Shown piece after piece: positions 24,394-35,424 of a stretch of 64,000 nucleotides of DNA; within the stretch, counting starts at the first letter, position 1, and each line of letters starts with the position of its first letter. Source of the DNA: Cunninghamia lanceolata (taxonomy: Eukaryota > Streptophyta > Pinopsida > Cupressales > Cupressaceae); the NCBI GenBank assembly GCA_027924645.1, contig BSBN01001017.1:4428501-4492500 (forward strand), given 5' to 3'. A program made the translations under genes and the position numbers. Under the pieces are notes generated by a model. The model ran no database searches. It was not told where the DNA came from and saw nothing but the letters and a program-made list of their open reading frames with translations.

Positions 24394-26243
24394 TGCAAGA
24401 GACCCCTCTTGCCCAACAACACACAATAATTCTCAAACACACATGATTACCAAGTTCTCAAATACACAATTTCACCTACATGCAACATTTTTCCTAAACA
24501 ATACAAGATTGCAATAGAAATTCAAGATTTATTAATTCAAATCAAAACTACAATCATATACAATATTAGCTTTCAATGGCCTCTCTCAAACATGCACTCG
24601 CTTGGCAGCTTCTTGGATCTTCAAAACCTGCATTCCTTCACTTCAAATCTACAACCATATTCCTTCAACTCATGCCATACCAATGCTCTCCACATCTCCA
24701 CACACCAACCCACTCCTCTTTGTCAAACTGCTCAAATACCCTACCTGGGCTTCACTCTGCACAACTTCTATAGAGACCTCTGCATACACTCTATTTCTTC
24801 CCCAAGAGGCCGATGACCCATTCTCCATCCGTAGAGCTCTTTATAGATATCAATAACTATCCTATTTCCTTGGACAACATGAAATATGAAGAAGCACAGA
24901 ATTAAAGAAAATGAAGATTGAACCCAAACGACTCTCCTCTTGATATTAGGATGATGGTTGAACTTCCCTACACAGCCCACGCGGTCCCTTTTGGCAGGCA
25001 ACTCCTTAAATATGCCTCCTTCTCGGTGCATTAACACACGTGGGGCCAACATACGGAATGATAAATCAAAGAAGCTTGTAAAAAGAGGTTTCTGAAAATT
25101 GATCCATGCCTCAAATGAAATAAATATTTAGGAAGTAGAGAGCTCCTTTGGAAATCATCACAACTTAAGTTTAGGTAGTTGTGTTCCAAACTTTGCAGTA
25201 ATATCCTTAACTCTTTCATCAATTGCAAGATGTATATCCACAACATCAAAATAATCCTTTTCTTGCAGTGAGAACATCAACTTTAATGTTGTTTAAGTAG
25301 GCTGCTAGGTCAGCTGTAGTTGACAATTAGATTGTAATAATCCTAGAAATATTTGCTTGACAAACATCCATATAACAAACTGCAAACTAGAAGAACACAT
25401 GTTTTTCCTTAACATCCCTCTTGAGTTCCATGGTCACAACAAAGGTCTGAGTGTCTTCCACACTTAACATCTGAACAATAGATGTTAAACGTGCTCAATA
25501 AGAATATCTGGCTTAAGTTCCTTCAGAGTGTTCACAGTACAAGCAAAATGGTTGCTACCACCTTCTGGGATGTCATCTCGATTTACACTTGTCAAATCAA
25601 CATACCCAACCCTCCAAAAAAATGTTATGCTTAGATGAAGTAATTTGATTCATAGTTGAGGGAGTATCAACCTCCTTATCCTCTTCTTCCTTGGAAGTTT
25701 GCTCAAACACTAGAGAAACTTACTTATGTAGTTGCGACAGGCTGGTCATGAAGCAGAAAAACTTACTTTTGATGGAACTTTTTGCCAAGAGCTTGGATTC
25801 TTCTAAAAACTTTCTGAGGTGTGCATGTCAACATTACCTAGCTTCCTTCCAAGCCATTTTGCGCCAAACTTCATGGAACTCAAGATTTTAAAGTTTCGCC
25901 AATCTGCTAGCACAAGTCGTGAAACAATTACATCTTGGAAACCAGAAGGAGTCTGCTCACGAGACCTTTGTCACCAATTCTGGAATGGAGTCAACAATCA
26001 GCTTGTAAGAGGATTTAACATCAAACCTCACCAATCCTTATGAACAATTGTTTTCGTAAAGACTACCTATTATGTGTTGAAGTCCACATATGGTGAAAAC
26101 TCAATTCTACCAAATCTGATCACACCACATGTCCCCAATGCTATGAGATGCCAATACAGACCCAAGCAATACAAAATTGAAAAAACACATTGAAATTATT
26201 TTTGGGTGATGTCGATTGCTTGTTCACTTGGGATGCTCCTGCA
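24394..26243 (-). repeat. Candidate 5' LTR (1,850 bp) of a minus-strand element, carrying a SEC23-like fragment
   Basis: On the minus strand it begins TGCAGGAG and ends CTCTTGCA, near-perfect inverted termini, and is followed by a primer-binding site. Its first 1,076 bp recur at 1-1,067. Most of the first two thirds is the SEC23-like fragment, and the last 600 bp look like ordinary LTR sequence. Only one end of the partner LTR is in the window, so the full LTR pair cannot be shown. Confidence 0.5.
24993..25900 (-). pseudogene. SEC23-like gene fragment, decayed (copy 2)
   Basis: Reading downward on the minus strand through several frames gives, in order: [17 protein letters not shown], a degraded SVEDTQ block, an IDERV/KFGTQ block, LFHLRHG, RNLF, and RVLMHREGGIFKELPA (about 25,040-24,993). 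This series matches the C-terminal helical and gelsolin-like part of the atypical plant SEC23/SEC24 transport proteins (COPII coat, ER export). Homology stops abruptly after ELPA. Stops and frameshifts are frequent and no introns are evident. A processed or captured fragment is likely. Confidence 0.65.
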
Positions 26244-26247
26244 TTAG

Positions 26248-27952
26248 AAAGACTAGCCTAGGGGAAGCCATGCAACAATTTTGTTGCAAGTCTACTTTGT
26301 AGTAGCCTCCCACACACATCAAAAACACTATGAAAACCCTTGCCTTCATCTTTCTCCCATAGATTTCCTCTCCATTTCTAAAGTAATATTAATTTACACC
26401 AGCATCACTAATTAATTAAAATAAAGATTATTTTTTGGATTGATTAATTAAGAAAGAAATACTAATTTACCTAATCTTGTTAATTCAATTATTTAAATTA
26501 GTTCATTCAAACAATATCACTTTACACTTTGGATTATGGGTTTATCAACTTCACAAACCAGAACCTAGTTCACCTTCTCCAATATATGTTTATGCCAATC
26601 AACACATCTTGACACATACCTTAGTAGCACAGTTAGCAAAATAACGATAATTCTATCTATCAACACAAATCTATTTTATTTTTATTTTAATAAATCATCA
26701 TATATTGTTTATTGAAAACTTTCCATTCAAACGGTTGAAAGTGAGCAATGTTACACAAATTTAACCCAAGTTACTTCTATATTGTGGATCAGAACCCTTC
26801 ATTTTTAAAATAAAAAATTCAAATTCTTGTCTCACCGAACTTCACTAACCATTATGAGCCGACTTAGCATATGTTATGTTGATTTATGTGCTTGATTAGT
26901 GCATTTAAGGACACTCATTCACTCATTTGAATGCTAAAATGTGATTTCTAAAATCTAAATCTAAGAGCTTAAAGGAGAATCTACTTTGCATTTTTTTGCT
27001 TGTGACATCATCCTAGGTCTACTACATGTTTGTTGTCCTCAATTATCTCACTTAGAGCTACAAAGTCAGTTTTCTAGGGATCTGACCAAGGAGAACATGA
27101 CCCCTGCAATCCGAGAGATTCCCCAAACATGTGTGGATACAGCATGTTCTTACAACAAGCATGCATACAAATTGAGGCGAACAAACCTCAAGAGGCTATA
27201 TTTTGCCAGATTATATCCACGAGCATCATTTCAAGTTTGTGCATAGGTTCAGGTCTACACACATGTAGGTGAACTTGAAGGAAGAACAATCAATTTGTGG
27301 AGTTAAAGATCTTCTAAATCACAATAAAAATACATAACATTAGTGAATTTGTTCTTGACATCTAGCACATCACTTTTCTCACCAATTATCAAGCTAATTA
27401 TTACATTTAATTGTCACTCTTTTTGGTATTAGTCCCAACTCTATAATTTAAGTTCATTATTACTTGATTGAATAATTTTATTTAATTAAATCATTTATTT
27501 TCTCTATGATCACAAAATTAAAAAATATATATTAATATATATACAAATTAAACTACAACCCATAACAAACAAGTGCCACATAGTGACAAGTACCTACCTT
27601 GAGATTTTGCTTTGTTTACTTGTGTTCATTGTTTAGAGTTATCTCAAAGTTTTGAAAAGAGTTAAGAGCGAATCCCAAATTTGAATTGTTTTTAAAGAAG
27701 TCAAAGGTGCAAAAGGTTTTTTCATTCTATTAATTGATGTAATGATTGATAGTCTATTACTCAATACAAGAAATCCAAATACACGGGCTCTAATTAATAG
27801 GAGTGGATATTGATGAAATGACACTACAAAAGGGAAAGTAATGAACTTGCCTCACTCTATAACTCTAAAGAGATAGAGGCACCCCTACAATCAAATCTTC
27901 ACATTTAATATCGTTGCTATCCATTCTGAATATGGTATTGTATATTTATAAT
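26248..27952. repeat. Direct duplication block A, copy 1
   Basis: About 1.7 kb of AT-rich DNA repeated in the same orientation at 30,330-32,214. It begins AAAGACTAGCCTAGGGG and ends near a TTTATAAT. No conserved reading frame is seen, since differences between the copies include frame-breaking indels in every frame I followed. Confidence 0.88.
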
Positions 27953-28430
27953 ATAGACTTGCTAATTTCTAATACACAAATGTCCTAAGTAATAATTTGC
28001 ATTGTGGTTACCACTTATTTTTGCTTTACAATAATATTGTACAATCTAAATGTTTAGAGAGAACATCAATTTTTTTTGTTATCAAATATCATATTACATT
28101 GATATTTTTACACCCTTTAAGATTTGATTTTTCACATTATTGATTTGAAGAGTTGATTTTCTTTATTAGAGAGTATAACTTGACTTGCTAAATTTTTACA
28201 TAACCCTATATATGACATATATAACACTTTAAATTATTCGTAAATGGTAAAATTTTATTATAGAGTAATATAATATAATATTCTTATTTATAATATATAT
28301 TATTTTATAATAATTTGTTATAGAAATATAAATGATGTTTATCTAATAAATTTTAAAAATCAATTTAGAAACAAATCTTTGTTTTGTCTATACTTCATAT
28401 TTTTAAAAATCAATTTAGAACAGGAGGGCC
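27953..28430. other. AT-rich intergenic DNA
   Basis: Very AT-rich with short A/T runs. I see no gene, repeat boundary or regulatory motif I can support. Confidence 0.6.
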
Positions 28431-29541
28431 CAAGGTGAGGGTCAAATTTCTCACTATGAAAATTTAATTTGTTGGAACATTTAATTTTTCACATTATTGA
28501 TTTTCCAAGACTTAAAATGATTTAATGGTGAGTTAGAAAACTGTGGTGGAAGACAAATTTTAAACAAAGGCTAACAATAATATAGCTAGCCAGGTATTTT
28601 TAAATTTCTAATATATGTTACAAAAATTATAAATTAATAAAAATAAGAAATCACAAATAAAAATTATAAAATAGAAAAAACAAAAGAAAAAAAAGAGGAG
28701 GAAAAAGGAAAAATAGAAAAAAGCAAAAAAAAGAGAAGAAAAAGGAAAAAGCAAACTAGAAAAGAGTAAAAATGAAGAGTGAAAAAGGAAAAAGACAAAA
28801 GTAAAATCAAATAAATTAATGCCATACCTAGTATCATGGAGGATTGTTGAATTAGAGATCCGATGAATACGGTGAAAAATGAATACGACAAAGTGAAATC
28901 GCAGTCATTGCTCAAATCATATGTTATGCCGTTATCCTGTACGGGCCACGCGTTGAAACAAATTTAATGACTTTCTGGATTGATGTGAGGGCTGGAATAA
29001 CACTACAAATCATAAATTCTGTAGGAATTTTCATTTAAAATTTGATTGAAAACTGGAATAACACTCCAAATCATAAAACCAGTAGGAATTTTCTTTCAAA
29101 ATTTGATTGAAATTTGCAGAGTTTTGAACAGTACTGATAAAATCTCGACTGCAAATCTTAAATTTCAAAAGAAAATATGCAGAGCAAATTCATCTTCTCT
29201 AAACCTCATTATAACCGTTCTTACAGACATCTCTGAGCTTGAATTACAGGCATGCTCATGACCGGTCTATATTTTTCCTCATCGTAAGGCGTGCTCAGGT
29301 CACAGGGCCGGGCCCACCAAAAGAAACAAGTTTTCCGGCCATCTGTGTACAGAAAAATAAGTGTTTCCGGTCACCATTTTCTTCCTTGCCGGTGGACAAG
29401 CATTGGCAAAGAGGGCATGAGTAAGGTTAAGGCTAGCCTGTACTTTACTCGGTTACCTTGTACCATTTCAAACGTGAAGAAACTCAGAAGCAATGCAGCA
29501 GCCATTTTCATCTGCAAGTAGGCTGATTCCTTTCCCATACA
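28431..29541 (-). repeat. Duplicate of the P450 3' end and downstream flank
   Basis: This block aligns, same orientation, with 40,171-42,033. It covers the last coding exon of the P450 gene plus about 0.9 kb of downstream flank. Shared landmarks are a purine-rich AAAG tract, a doubled CTGGAATAACACTCCAAATC motif and the ACGGGCCACG segment. The downstream copy at 40-42 kb additionally contains inverted-repeat insertions (40,281-40,772), so this shorter copy shows the state before those insertions. Confidence 0.88.
29371..29541 (-). pseudogene. P450 last-exon fragment, truncated at the heme cysteine
   Basis: On the minus strand the fragment reads CMGKESAYLQMKM followed by an FEMVQGNRVKYR segment to a TGA at 29,371. 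It is nearly identical to the last exon of the gene at 41,866-42,051. Homology ends just upstream of the heme-ligand Cys codon, so the FxxGxR half of the motif and all upstream exons are missing. It cannot encode a P450. Short upstream codons in the same frame are unrelated sequence. Confidence 0.88.
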
Positions 29542-30329
29542 AAAGAGGCTAGATAGCCTCGACATCATAAACAAACAAAATAGTCTTCGAGCTAGACTTA
29601 GTACAGGGGATCTTTCGGGTCATATCATTATCACCACAACAACAACAATTGAACACTTGTATCAACATCAGAGCATTCATCAAACATACATGAATATACA
29701 TCACATGAACAACCCAATTGTGATCCATGACGTTTTTCTCCCTCACGAACACAACAACCCCCTGGTTATACCTCCACTCGATTGACTCTTGCCATGAGAG
29801 TGGGAGTGACTAGGTGGTTGCCCATAGCAAGGATACGATTCATGTGTCGCATTGGAGTCTAAGTCACTCATATTGTGTTTGAGTCAAATTCTAAACAACA
29901 CAAATACCCATAAACTTTTTATAGACTAGGGCATGCTCATACAAATACATCACATCATTAGAAACTAGGCCTAGATTGATGACTAAAATAGGCCAATCCT
30001 CACTTTTTTGTAAGCAACCATTAGATCAAGGTCAATTTTTAGTCCTTTGATTAGATTTGGCATCATGCACAACTTGCATTAGGAAATTGACAATATTTTC
30101 GTGACTAGAGGTTGTGGACTCATTAGCTCAGACATCTTTGAAAGAAAAAAAGGAAACACCTGGCCCCCTCTAGAACTTAGGTATCAAAGCGAGAAAAAGT
30201 GATAACCCAACACATCCAAGATCTGGTCATAAGTAGCCAACCGCCAAGCTTGAAATACGACCACATGCAAAAAATATATAGAAAAAACCTCAAAGAAAAA
30301 GTCCAAGAGGCACCATAGGTTGAGAGGGG
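29542..30329. other. Intergenic DNA with a decayed LTR fragment
   Basis: Apart from the minus-strand LTR remnant at about 29,770-29,925, I see no gene. The sequence joins block A copy 2 at 30,330. Confidence 0.5.
29770..29925 (-). repeat. Diverged fragment of the gag-only element's LTR
   Basis: The reverse complement aligns with about 46,855-46,985 of the outer gag-only LTR. Shared phrases include TTGACTCAA-like, GACACATGAATCGTATCC and CTTGCTA. It is too diverged and short to define ends. Confidence 0.6.
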
Positions 30330-32214
30330 AAAGACTAGCCTAGGGGAAGCCATGCAACAATTGTTGCAAGTTTGCATCATAGTAGCCTCCCACACACAAC
30401 AAAAACACTGTCTCTCCCATCGATTTCCTCTCCATTTCTAAAGTAATATTAATTTCCACAAGCATAACTAATTAATCCAGATAAAGATTATTTTATGAAT
30501 TGATTAATTAAGAAAGTAATAATAATTTACCTAATCTTGTTAATTCGATTATTTAAATTAGTTCGTTCAAACAATATCACTTTACACTTTGGATTATGGG
30601 TTTATCAGCTTCATAAACCAAACCGAGTTCACCTTCTCCAATATATGTTTATGCCAATCAACACATCTCAACGCATACCTTAGTAAGTTAGTAGCATTGT
30701 TAGGAAAATAACGATAATTCTACCTATCAACACAAATCTATTTTATCAATGTTTTAATAAATCATCATAAATTATTTATTAAAAACTTTCCATTCAAACG
30801 ATTGAAAGTGATGAGAGTGAGCAATGTTACATAGATTTAACCCAAGTTACTTCTATATTGTGGATTAGAACCCTTCATTTTTAAAATAAAAAATTCAAAT
30901 TCTTGTCTCACCGACCACTTCACTAACCATAATGAGCCGACTTAGCATATGTTATGTTGATTTGTGTGCTTGATTAATGCATTTAAGGACACTCATTCAC
31001 TCATTTGAATGTTAAAATGTGATTTTAAAATCTAAATCTAAGAGCTTAAAGGAGAATCTACTTTGCATTTTTTTTTGCTTGTGACATCATCCTAAGTCTA
31101 CTGCATGTTTGTTGTCCTCAATTGTCTCACTTAGAGCTACAAAGTTAGTCTGCTAGGGATCTAACCAAGGAGAACATGACCTATGCAATCCGAGAGATTC
31201 CCCAAACATGTGTGGACATTGCATGTTCTTACAACAAGCATGGCATAAAAATTGAGGCGAACAAACCTCAAGGGGCTATATTTTTCCAGATTATATCCAT
31301 GAGTATCATTTCAAGTTTGTGCATAGGTTCAGGGCTACATACATGTAGGTGACCCTGAAGGAAGAACAATCAATTTGTAGAGTCAAAGATCTTCTAAGTC
31401 GCCATAAAAATACATAACATTAGTGAATTTGTTCTTGACATCTAGCTCATCACTTTTCTCACCAATTATCAAGCTAATTATCACATTTAATTGTCACTAT
31501 TTTTGATATTAGTCCCAACTCTATAATCTAAGTTCATTATTACTTGATTGAATACATTTATTTAATTAATCAAAATTTAATGAAAAAATCATTTATTTTC
31601 TTTATAATCACATAATTAAAAAATATATATTAATAAGCTGATAGGCTTTTATATGTGAGCATTATATTGCTTGGAATTGTCTCACGTCGCGAAATTCACG
31701 CCGTAAAATTTTCTAGAGTCATTGGTTGTTCCTATTGAGGTATTCCTTGAACCTCCTATGGATGCAAGTGCTAGTATATATACAAATTAAATTACAACCC
31801 ATAACAAACAAGTACCTTACATAGTGACAAATACCTACCTTGAGATTTTGTTTTGTTTGCTTGTGCATATTGCATTTGCTAATGTGTTCATTGTACACAG
31901 CGATCTCAAATTTTTGAAAAGAGTTGAGTGAATCCCAATTTTGTTTTTAGAAAAATCAAAGGTGTAAAAGATTTTTGCATTCTATTAATTGACTTAATGA
32001 TTAATACTCTAATATTCAATTCAAAGAATCCAAAATATAGGGGCTCTAATTAATAGTAGTGGATATTGAAGAAATGACACTGCAAAGGGGTAAGTAATGA
32101 ACTTGACCACTCCTATAACTATAAAGAGGTGGAGGCACCCTTACTATCGAATCTTTACTTTTAGTATCATTACTAATTACTATCCATTTTGAATATGGCA
32201 TTGCATATTTATAA
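30330..32214. repeat. Direct duplication block A, copy 2
   Basis: The partner of 26,248-27,952, lying 4.08 kb downstream. It is longer because of a 140-bp insertion (31,635-31,774) and a few short indels. Confidence 0.88.
31635..31774. mobile_element. 140-bp insertion related to the Helitron-like element
   Basis: Absent from the equivalent site in block A copy 1 (about 27,531-27,545), which gives an empty site. Its left end AGCTGATAGGCTTTTA and the following GGAATTGTCTCACG resemble the left end of the 32,834 element, and its right end GATGCAAGTGCTAG resembles that element's right end. It is probably a deletion derivative. It inserted in an AT repeat, so the exact junction is ambiguous. Confidence 0.65.
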
Positions 32215-32833
32215 TTAGGCCGATAGGTGTTCTAAGTGGCAGGAGTAAATGGAGAACAAAAATCATAAAATTAAAAAAAAAGAAAAGAATAAAAAATAAA
32301 ATCAAATTAAATGCATGAGGGTAGTGGTATGAGAGAATAAATAAATTAGTATAGCTATATTTAAAAAATATATCTAAAGTATGCCGAGAAGTATCCATCT
32401 TGAGGCATCATTTAATCAATTTATTTTAAATTATAATTGTAATTTTTTATACTTTAATAATTTTAAATCATAATAAAGTAGTATAATATTAGTAAACATT
32501 ATTATAATGTATTTATATTATTATTTTATTATAAATGTTTATTAATTTATGCCCAAATAGTTTCATATTTTAAATCAAAATAATTAATTTAAATTAGAAT
32601 AATTATTTCATATTTTAAATTATAATAAATAATTTAAATTACAATAATTATTTAAATGTAAATTATTTTAAAGTTTCCTAACATTTAATTCCTAAAATTA
32701 ATGACATGATTGTGTGATAATAAAAATTAAAATTATTTTAAGTTTTCATAACATTTACTTTTTTAAATTTAATGACATATAAATATCAAGTACAGTTAGA
32801 ATAACATTTATAAATAATATTATATTATATTTA
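32215..32833. other. AT-rich intergenic DNA with an inverted-repeat element arm
   Basis: Contains a single arm (about 32,343-32,403) of the 155-bp inverted-repeat element seen complete at 40,016-40,170. From about 32,405 it is similar to 35,429-35,740. No gene is visible. Confidence 0.6.
32405..32715. repeat. AT-rich direct repeat C, copy 1
   Basis: Shares a long aligned stretch (TCAATTTATTTTAAATTATA onward, including the TTTATGC and TTTCATAT landmarks) with 35,429-35,740. Confidence 0.75.
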
Positions 32834-33119
32834 TTAGCCGATAGGCTTTTAGTTGTGAGCATGATAGTGCTCGGAATTGTCTCACGCCGTAAAAAAACTT
32901 CACACCGGGAGATTTTCTAAACTCTCCAGGAGATCATAAATGGAGATTTTTTTTTTGCTGCTGACACGGGAGATCATAAATGGAGATTTTTTTTTGGCTC
33001 CTGGCAAGCACATAAAGCATTTATGTGCATTTATGGAGTTTTTTCTCTATTGGCAAGCATTTCTCTGCATTTATGACTACACTACTGTCGCCCTATATCA
33101 CGGCCTAAATTGTATATAC

Positions 33120-33317
33120 ATACAATTGAATACAATGGTTGATGTACAAAAGAATACAAATCAGTTGCAGAAGACAGTTCGACAAAATACCAATGGATTG
33201 GAGGGCAAATCTCGCGGCGACGACAAGAAGAAAGGAGGAATATATTTTTCTTGTGTTACCCAAATGTTTTCTCCCGTCCTGAATTTCTATAAGCAGACGA
33301 GAAGATTTCTCTGAGCT
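33120..33317 (+). other. Possible exon-like piece inside the Helitron-like element
   Basis: A plus-strand open stretch starting MVDVQKNTNQLQK and ending at a stop near 33,314, in less AT-rich DNA than its surroundings. It may be another captured exon or UTR. I do not recognise the protein. Confidence 0.25.
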
Positions 33318-33880
33318 CTGTGAGTCTGATATGTGTTCTTCCCTGTTGCTTTGCTCAATGTAACTGCCCTTATGTTTTTAACCTTAATCTTTGTAGGATT
33401 GATGAAAGATTGAGGTGGGTTTTGATTGTCGACCATACCAAAAATAAATCCATTTTTGTGGCATGGGATGGATCTTATCTATGTCTACTATAGCAACTTT
33501 GTTTAGTATATATCCTTATGTAATCATTTTGTTTAGTTGTCTCATGCCACAATTTTCTAAACTCGTCAGTTTTTCTCATGCCCGGAAAAAATCGTGTCAG
33601 AAAAAGTCTCATGTCGTTGAAAGCAAATAACTCAGACGATCATATCAAATTGCAAGATTTGAGGTGAGTTGAAGGGGAGCGCGAACAAAAAACAAAATAA
33701 TCACCTTTTGAGGAATCGATCCAAGGCCGTGGAAGAAATATTTTTTTAAAGGTATTTCCATCAGTTCTTTGTTTTTCTGACACAAAAACTAAAATTTGTT
33801 TGCTGCAATTTCATTAAGCACATAAAAACTGAAACCCCATTACAACCTTTTTAAACGTTTTGGGTCCAACATATTAATTT

Positions 33881-34269
33881 TCACCATAATATCTCCATTA
33901 GGTATGTAATCTTATTTCCAAGGGAACATGTTTCAACATTAGGCATCCATGCTCTATGTGAATCCACGTCATCAGAGGATAAGCCTAAAAGCTTCACTCC
34001 ACACTTCTCAAATTCACCACTGTAGTTTGCAATCCTTCCAAGCTTGATAGTACAGACCAGTGTAAAATTAGCTAACCTAGAAAAAAAGAAGACATAAGTA
34101 AAACAAGAACATAAAAACAAAATGATATATTGAAGAGTTTTGAGAATTGACCAGGGTGTGAGAAGATAATGGCCCAGCTATCCCCAATGTAGTCATAGAG
34201 CCTAATGTGGCCATGAGTGGAATCTGCCTCCATGTTAGGAATTTTGTTTCCCAAGACAACTCCTGGCAT
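33881..34269 (-). pseudogene. Captured 1-Cys peroxiredoxin (PRX6-type) gene fragment
   Basis: The family reduces peroxides through a single peroxidatic cysteine. Exon 1 (34,269-34,152) begins MPGVVLGNKIPN and contains DSTHGHIRLYDYIGD and IIFSHP. A GT-AG gap (34,151-34,072, 80 bp) follows. Exon 2 from 34,071 reads NFTLVCT, then EFEKCGVKLLGLSSDDVDSHRAW, to a stop at 33,881 soon after KITY. Only the N-terminal half of a protein of roughly 220 residues is present. The active-site PVCT of the family is LVCT here. The retained intron argues for capture of genomic DNA rather than of an mRNA copy. Confidence 0.8.
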
Positions 34270-34688
34270 TTTCTATTTCACAAAAAAAAAATACAGTCTT
34301 CTACTTCAAGCAAAAATATTTATGCCCAAAACTTATTGCATATAATAGTTAAGGGTTTGAATGACACATAGCACTAAATAGGTGGCAGATTTCACACGTT
34401 TGTCCCCATACTCCATCTTCCCAAGTTTGGATTCTAGACATTAACTGAATCAACACCTTATTATCTGATCTCCATTAGTTCACGCCACCCCCTCACCCCC
34501 CACCCCTGAAAAAAAAAAGATTTCCTCATCTTGAGATGAACTCATAGCAAAAATCTTTACCAAGAAAGTACTATAGGCATTCATCACATTGATTCTTCCC
34601 ATTCCTTCATTTACTCCCACTCTTCTTAACATTCTCCTAAACTTCCTATCGGCTAATCCCTTGCAGCCCTGAAGTTGCAAGTGCTAGT

Positions 34689-34799
34689 AAATAATATAAT
34701 ATTATATTTATAAATTAAATATAATATAATATAATTAAAATCGTATAATATATTATATAATAATTCTAAATATAATTATATTAAATATTAATTATTATA
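34689..34799. other. AT-only spacer beside the Helitron-like element
   Basis: Almost pure A/T between the Helitron-like 3' end and the first telomere-like array. Confidence 0.6.
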
Positions 34800-35424
34800 T
34801 TTAGAATTAAAGTTAGAGGTTAAAATTAGGGTTAGGGTTAGTGTTACAATTAATCTATTTATTATAATTAGGGTTAGGGTTAGCATTAGTGTTAAGATTA
34901 AGGTTAGGATTAGGGTTAGGATTAGGGTTAGAAATATAAGCAGGGTTGACATGATGGTTAGCATTAGGGTTAGTGTTATTATTAGAATTATAGCCAAAAT
35001 TATGGTTAAAATTATGTTAAATAGGGTTAGATTTTGAAATAAGGTTAGGTTGAGGGTTTTGAGGCTTATAAAACAATGGTAAGTATAATGTTATAGGAAC
35101 CCTAATCCCAACTCCAACTCTAACCCTAACCCTAATTATAATTCTAATCATAACTCTGATTCTAGCGTACTATAACCCTAATTTTAAATCTAACAATAAC
35201 CCTAATTCTAACCCTTACCTTAATCCTAATTCTAACTATGATTTTAACCCTAACCCTAACCTGGATTCTAACTCTATCCCTAACCCTAATGCTTACCCTA
35301 AATCAAATTCTTACCATAATTATAATAGTAAGCCACCTTAATTCTAACTCTAATTCTAATAGGAACCCTAATCTTAACTCTAACCTTAACCTAACCCTAA
35401 TTCTAATCATAACCCTAATTATGT
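34800..35424. repeat. Degenerate telomere-like array with a strand switch
   Basis: From 34,800 to about 35,040 the plus strand is TTAGGG-like. From about 35,095 to 35,424 it is CCCTAA-like, so the arms face each other around 35,060. Unit spacing is mostly six bases with many substitutions such as GTTAGAATTA. Open frames rich in Leu/Thr or Asn/Pro here are repeat artefacts. Confidence 0.88.

Larger units (their letters stand above)
32834..34687. mobile_element. Helitron-like element with asymmetric inverted repeats and a captured gene fragment
   Basis: The left end is TTAGCCGATAGG (32,834-32,845). Its perfect reverse complement CCTATCGGCTAA is subterminal on the right (34,645-34,656), followed by a 6-bp-stem hairpin (CTTGCA 34,660-34,665; TGCAAG 34,676-34,681) and then CTAG (34,684-34,687) before a T. 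A 5' terminal repeat paired with a 3' subterminal repeat upstream of a hairpin is the layout reported for Helitron2-type elements. No helicase or Rep is present, so it is non-autonomous. The interior includes a peroxiredoxin fragment and a tandem pair of GGAGATCATAAATGGAGAT units near 32,930-32,997. Confidence 0.65.

Noticed and set aside
24768..24930. Minus-strand peptide resembling the P450 segment FxMVQGNR
   Set aside because: The match is only a few residues, flanking residues differ, and the DNA does not resemble the P450 exon.
34480..34680. 66-codon minus-strand frame at the right end of the Helitron-like element
   Set aside because: It runs through the subterminal repeat and hairpin and has no recognised homology. 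Probably chance.
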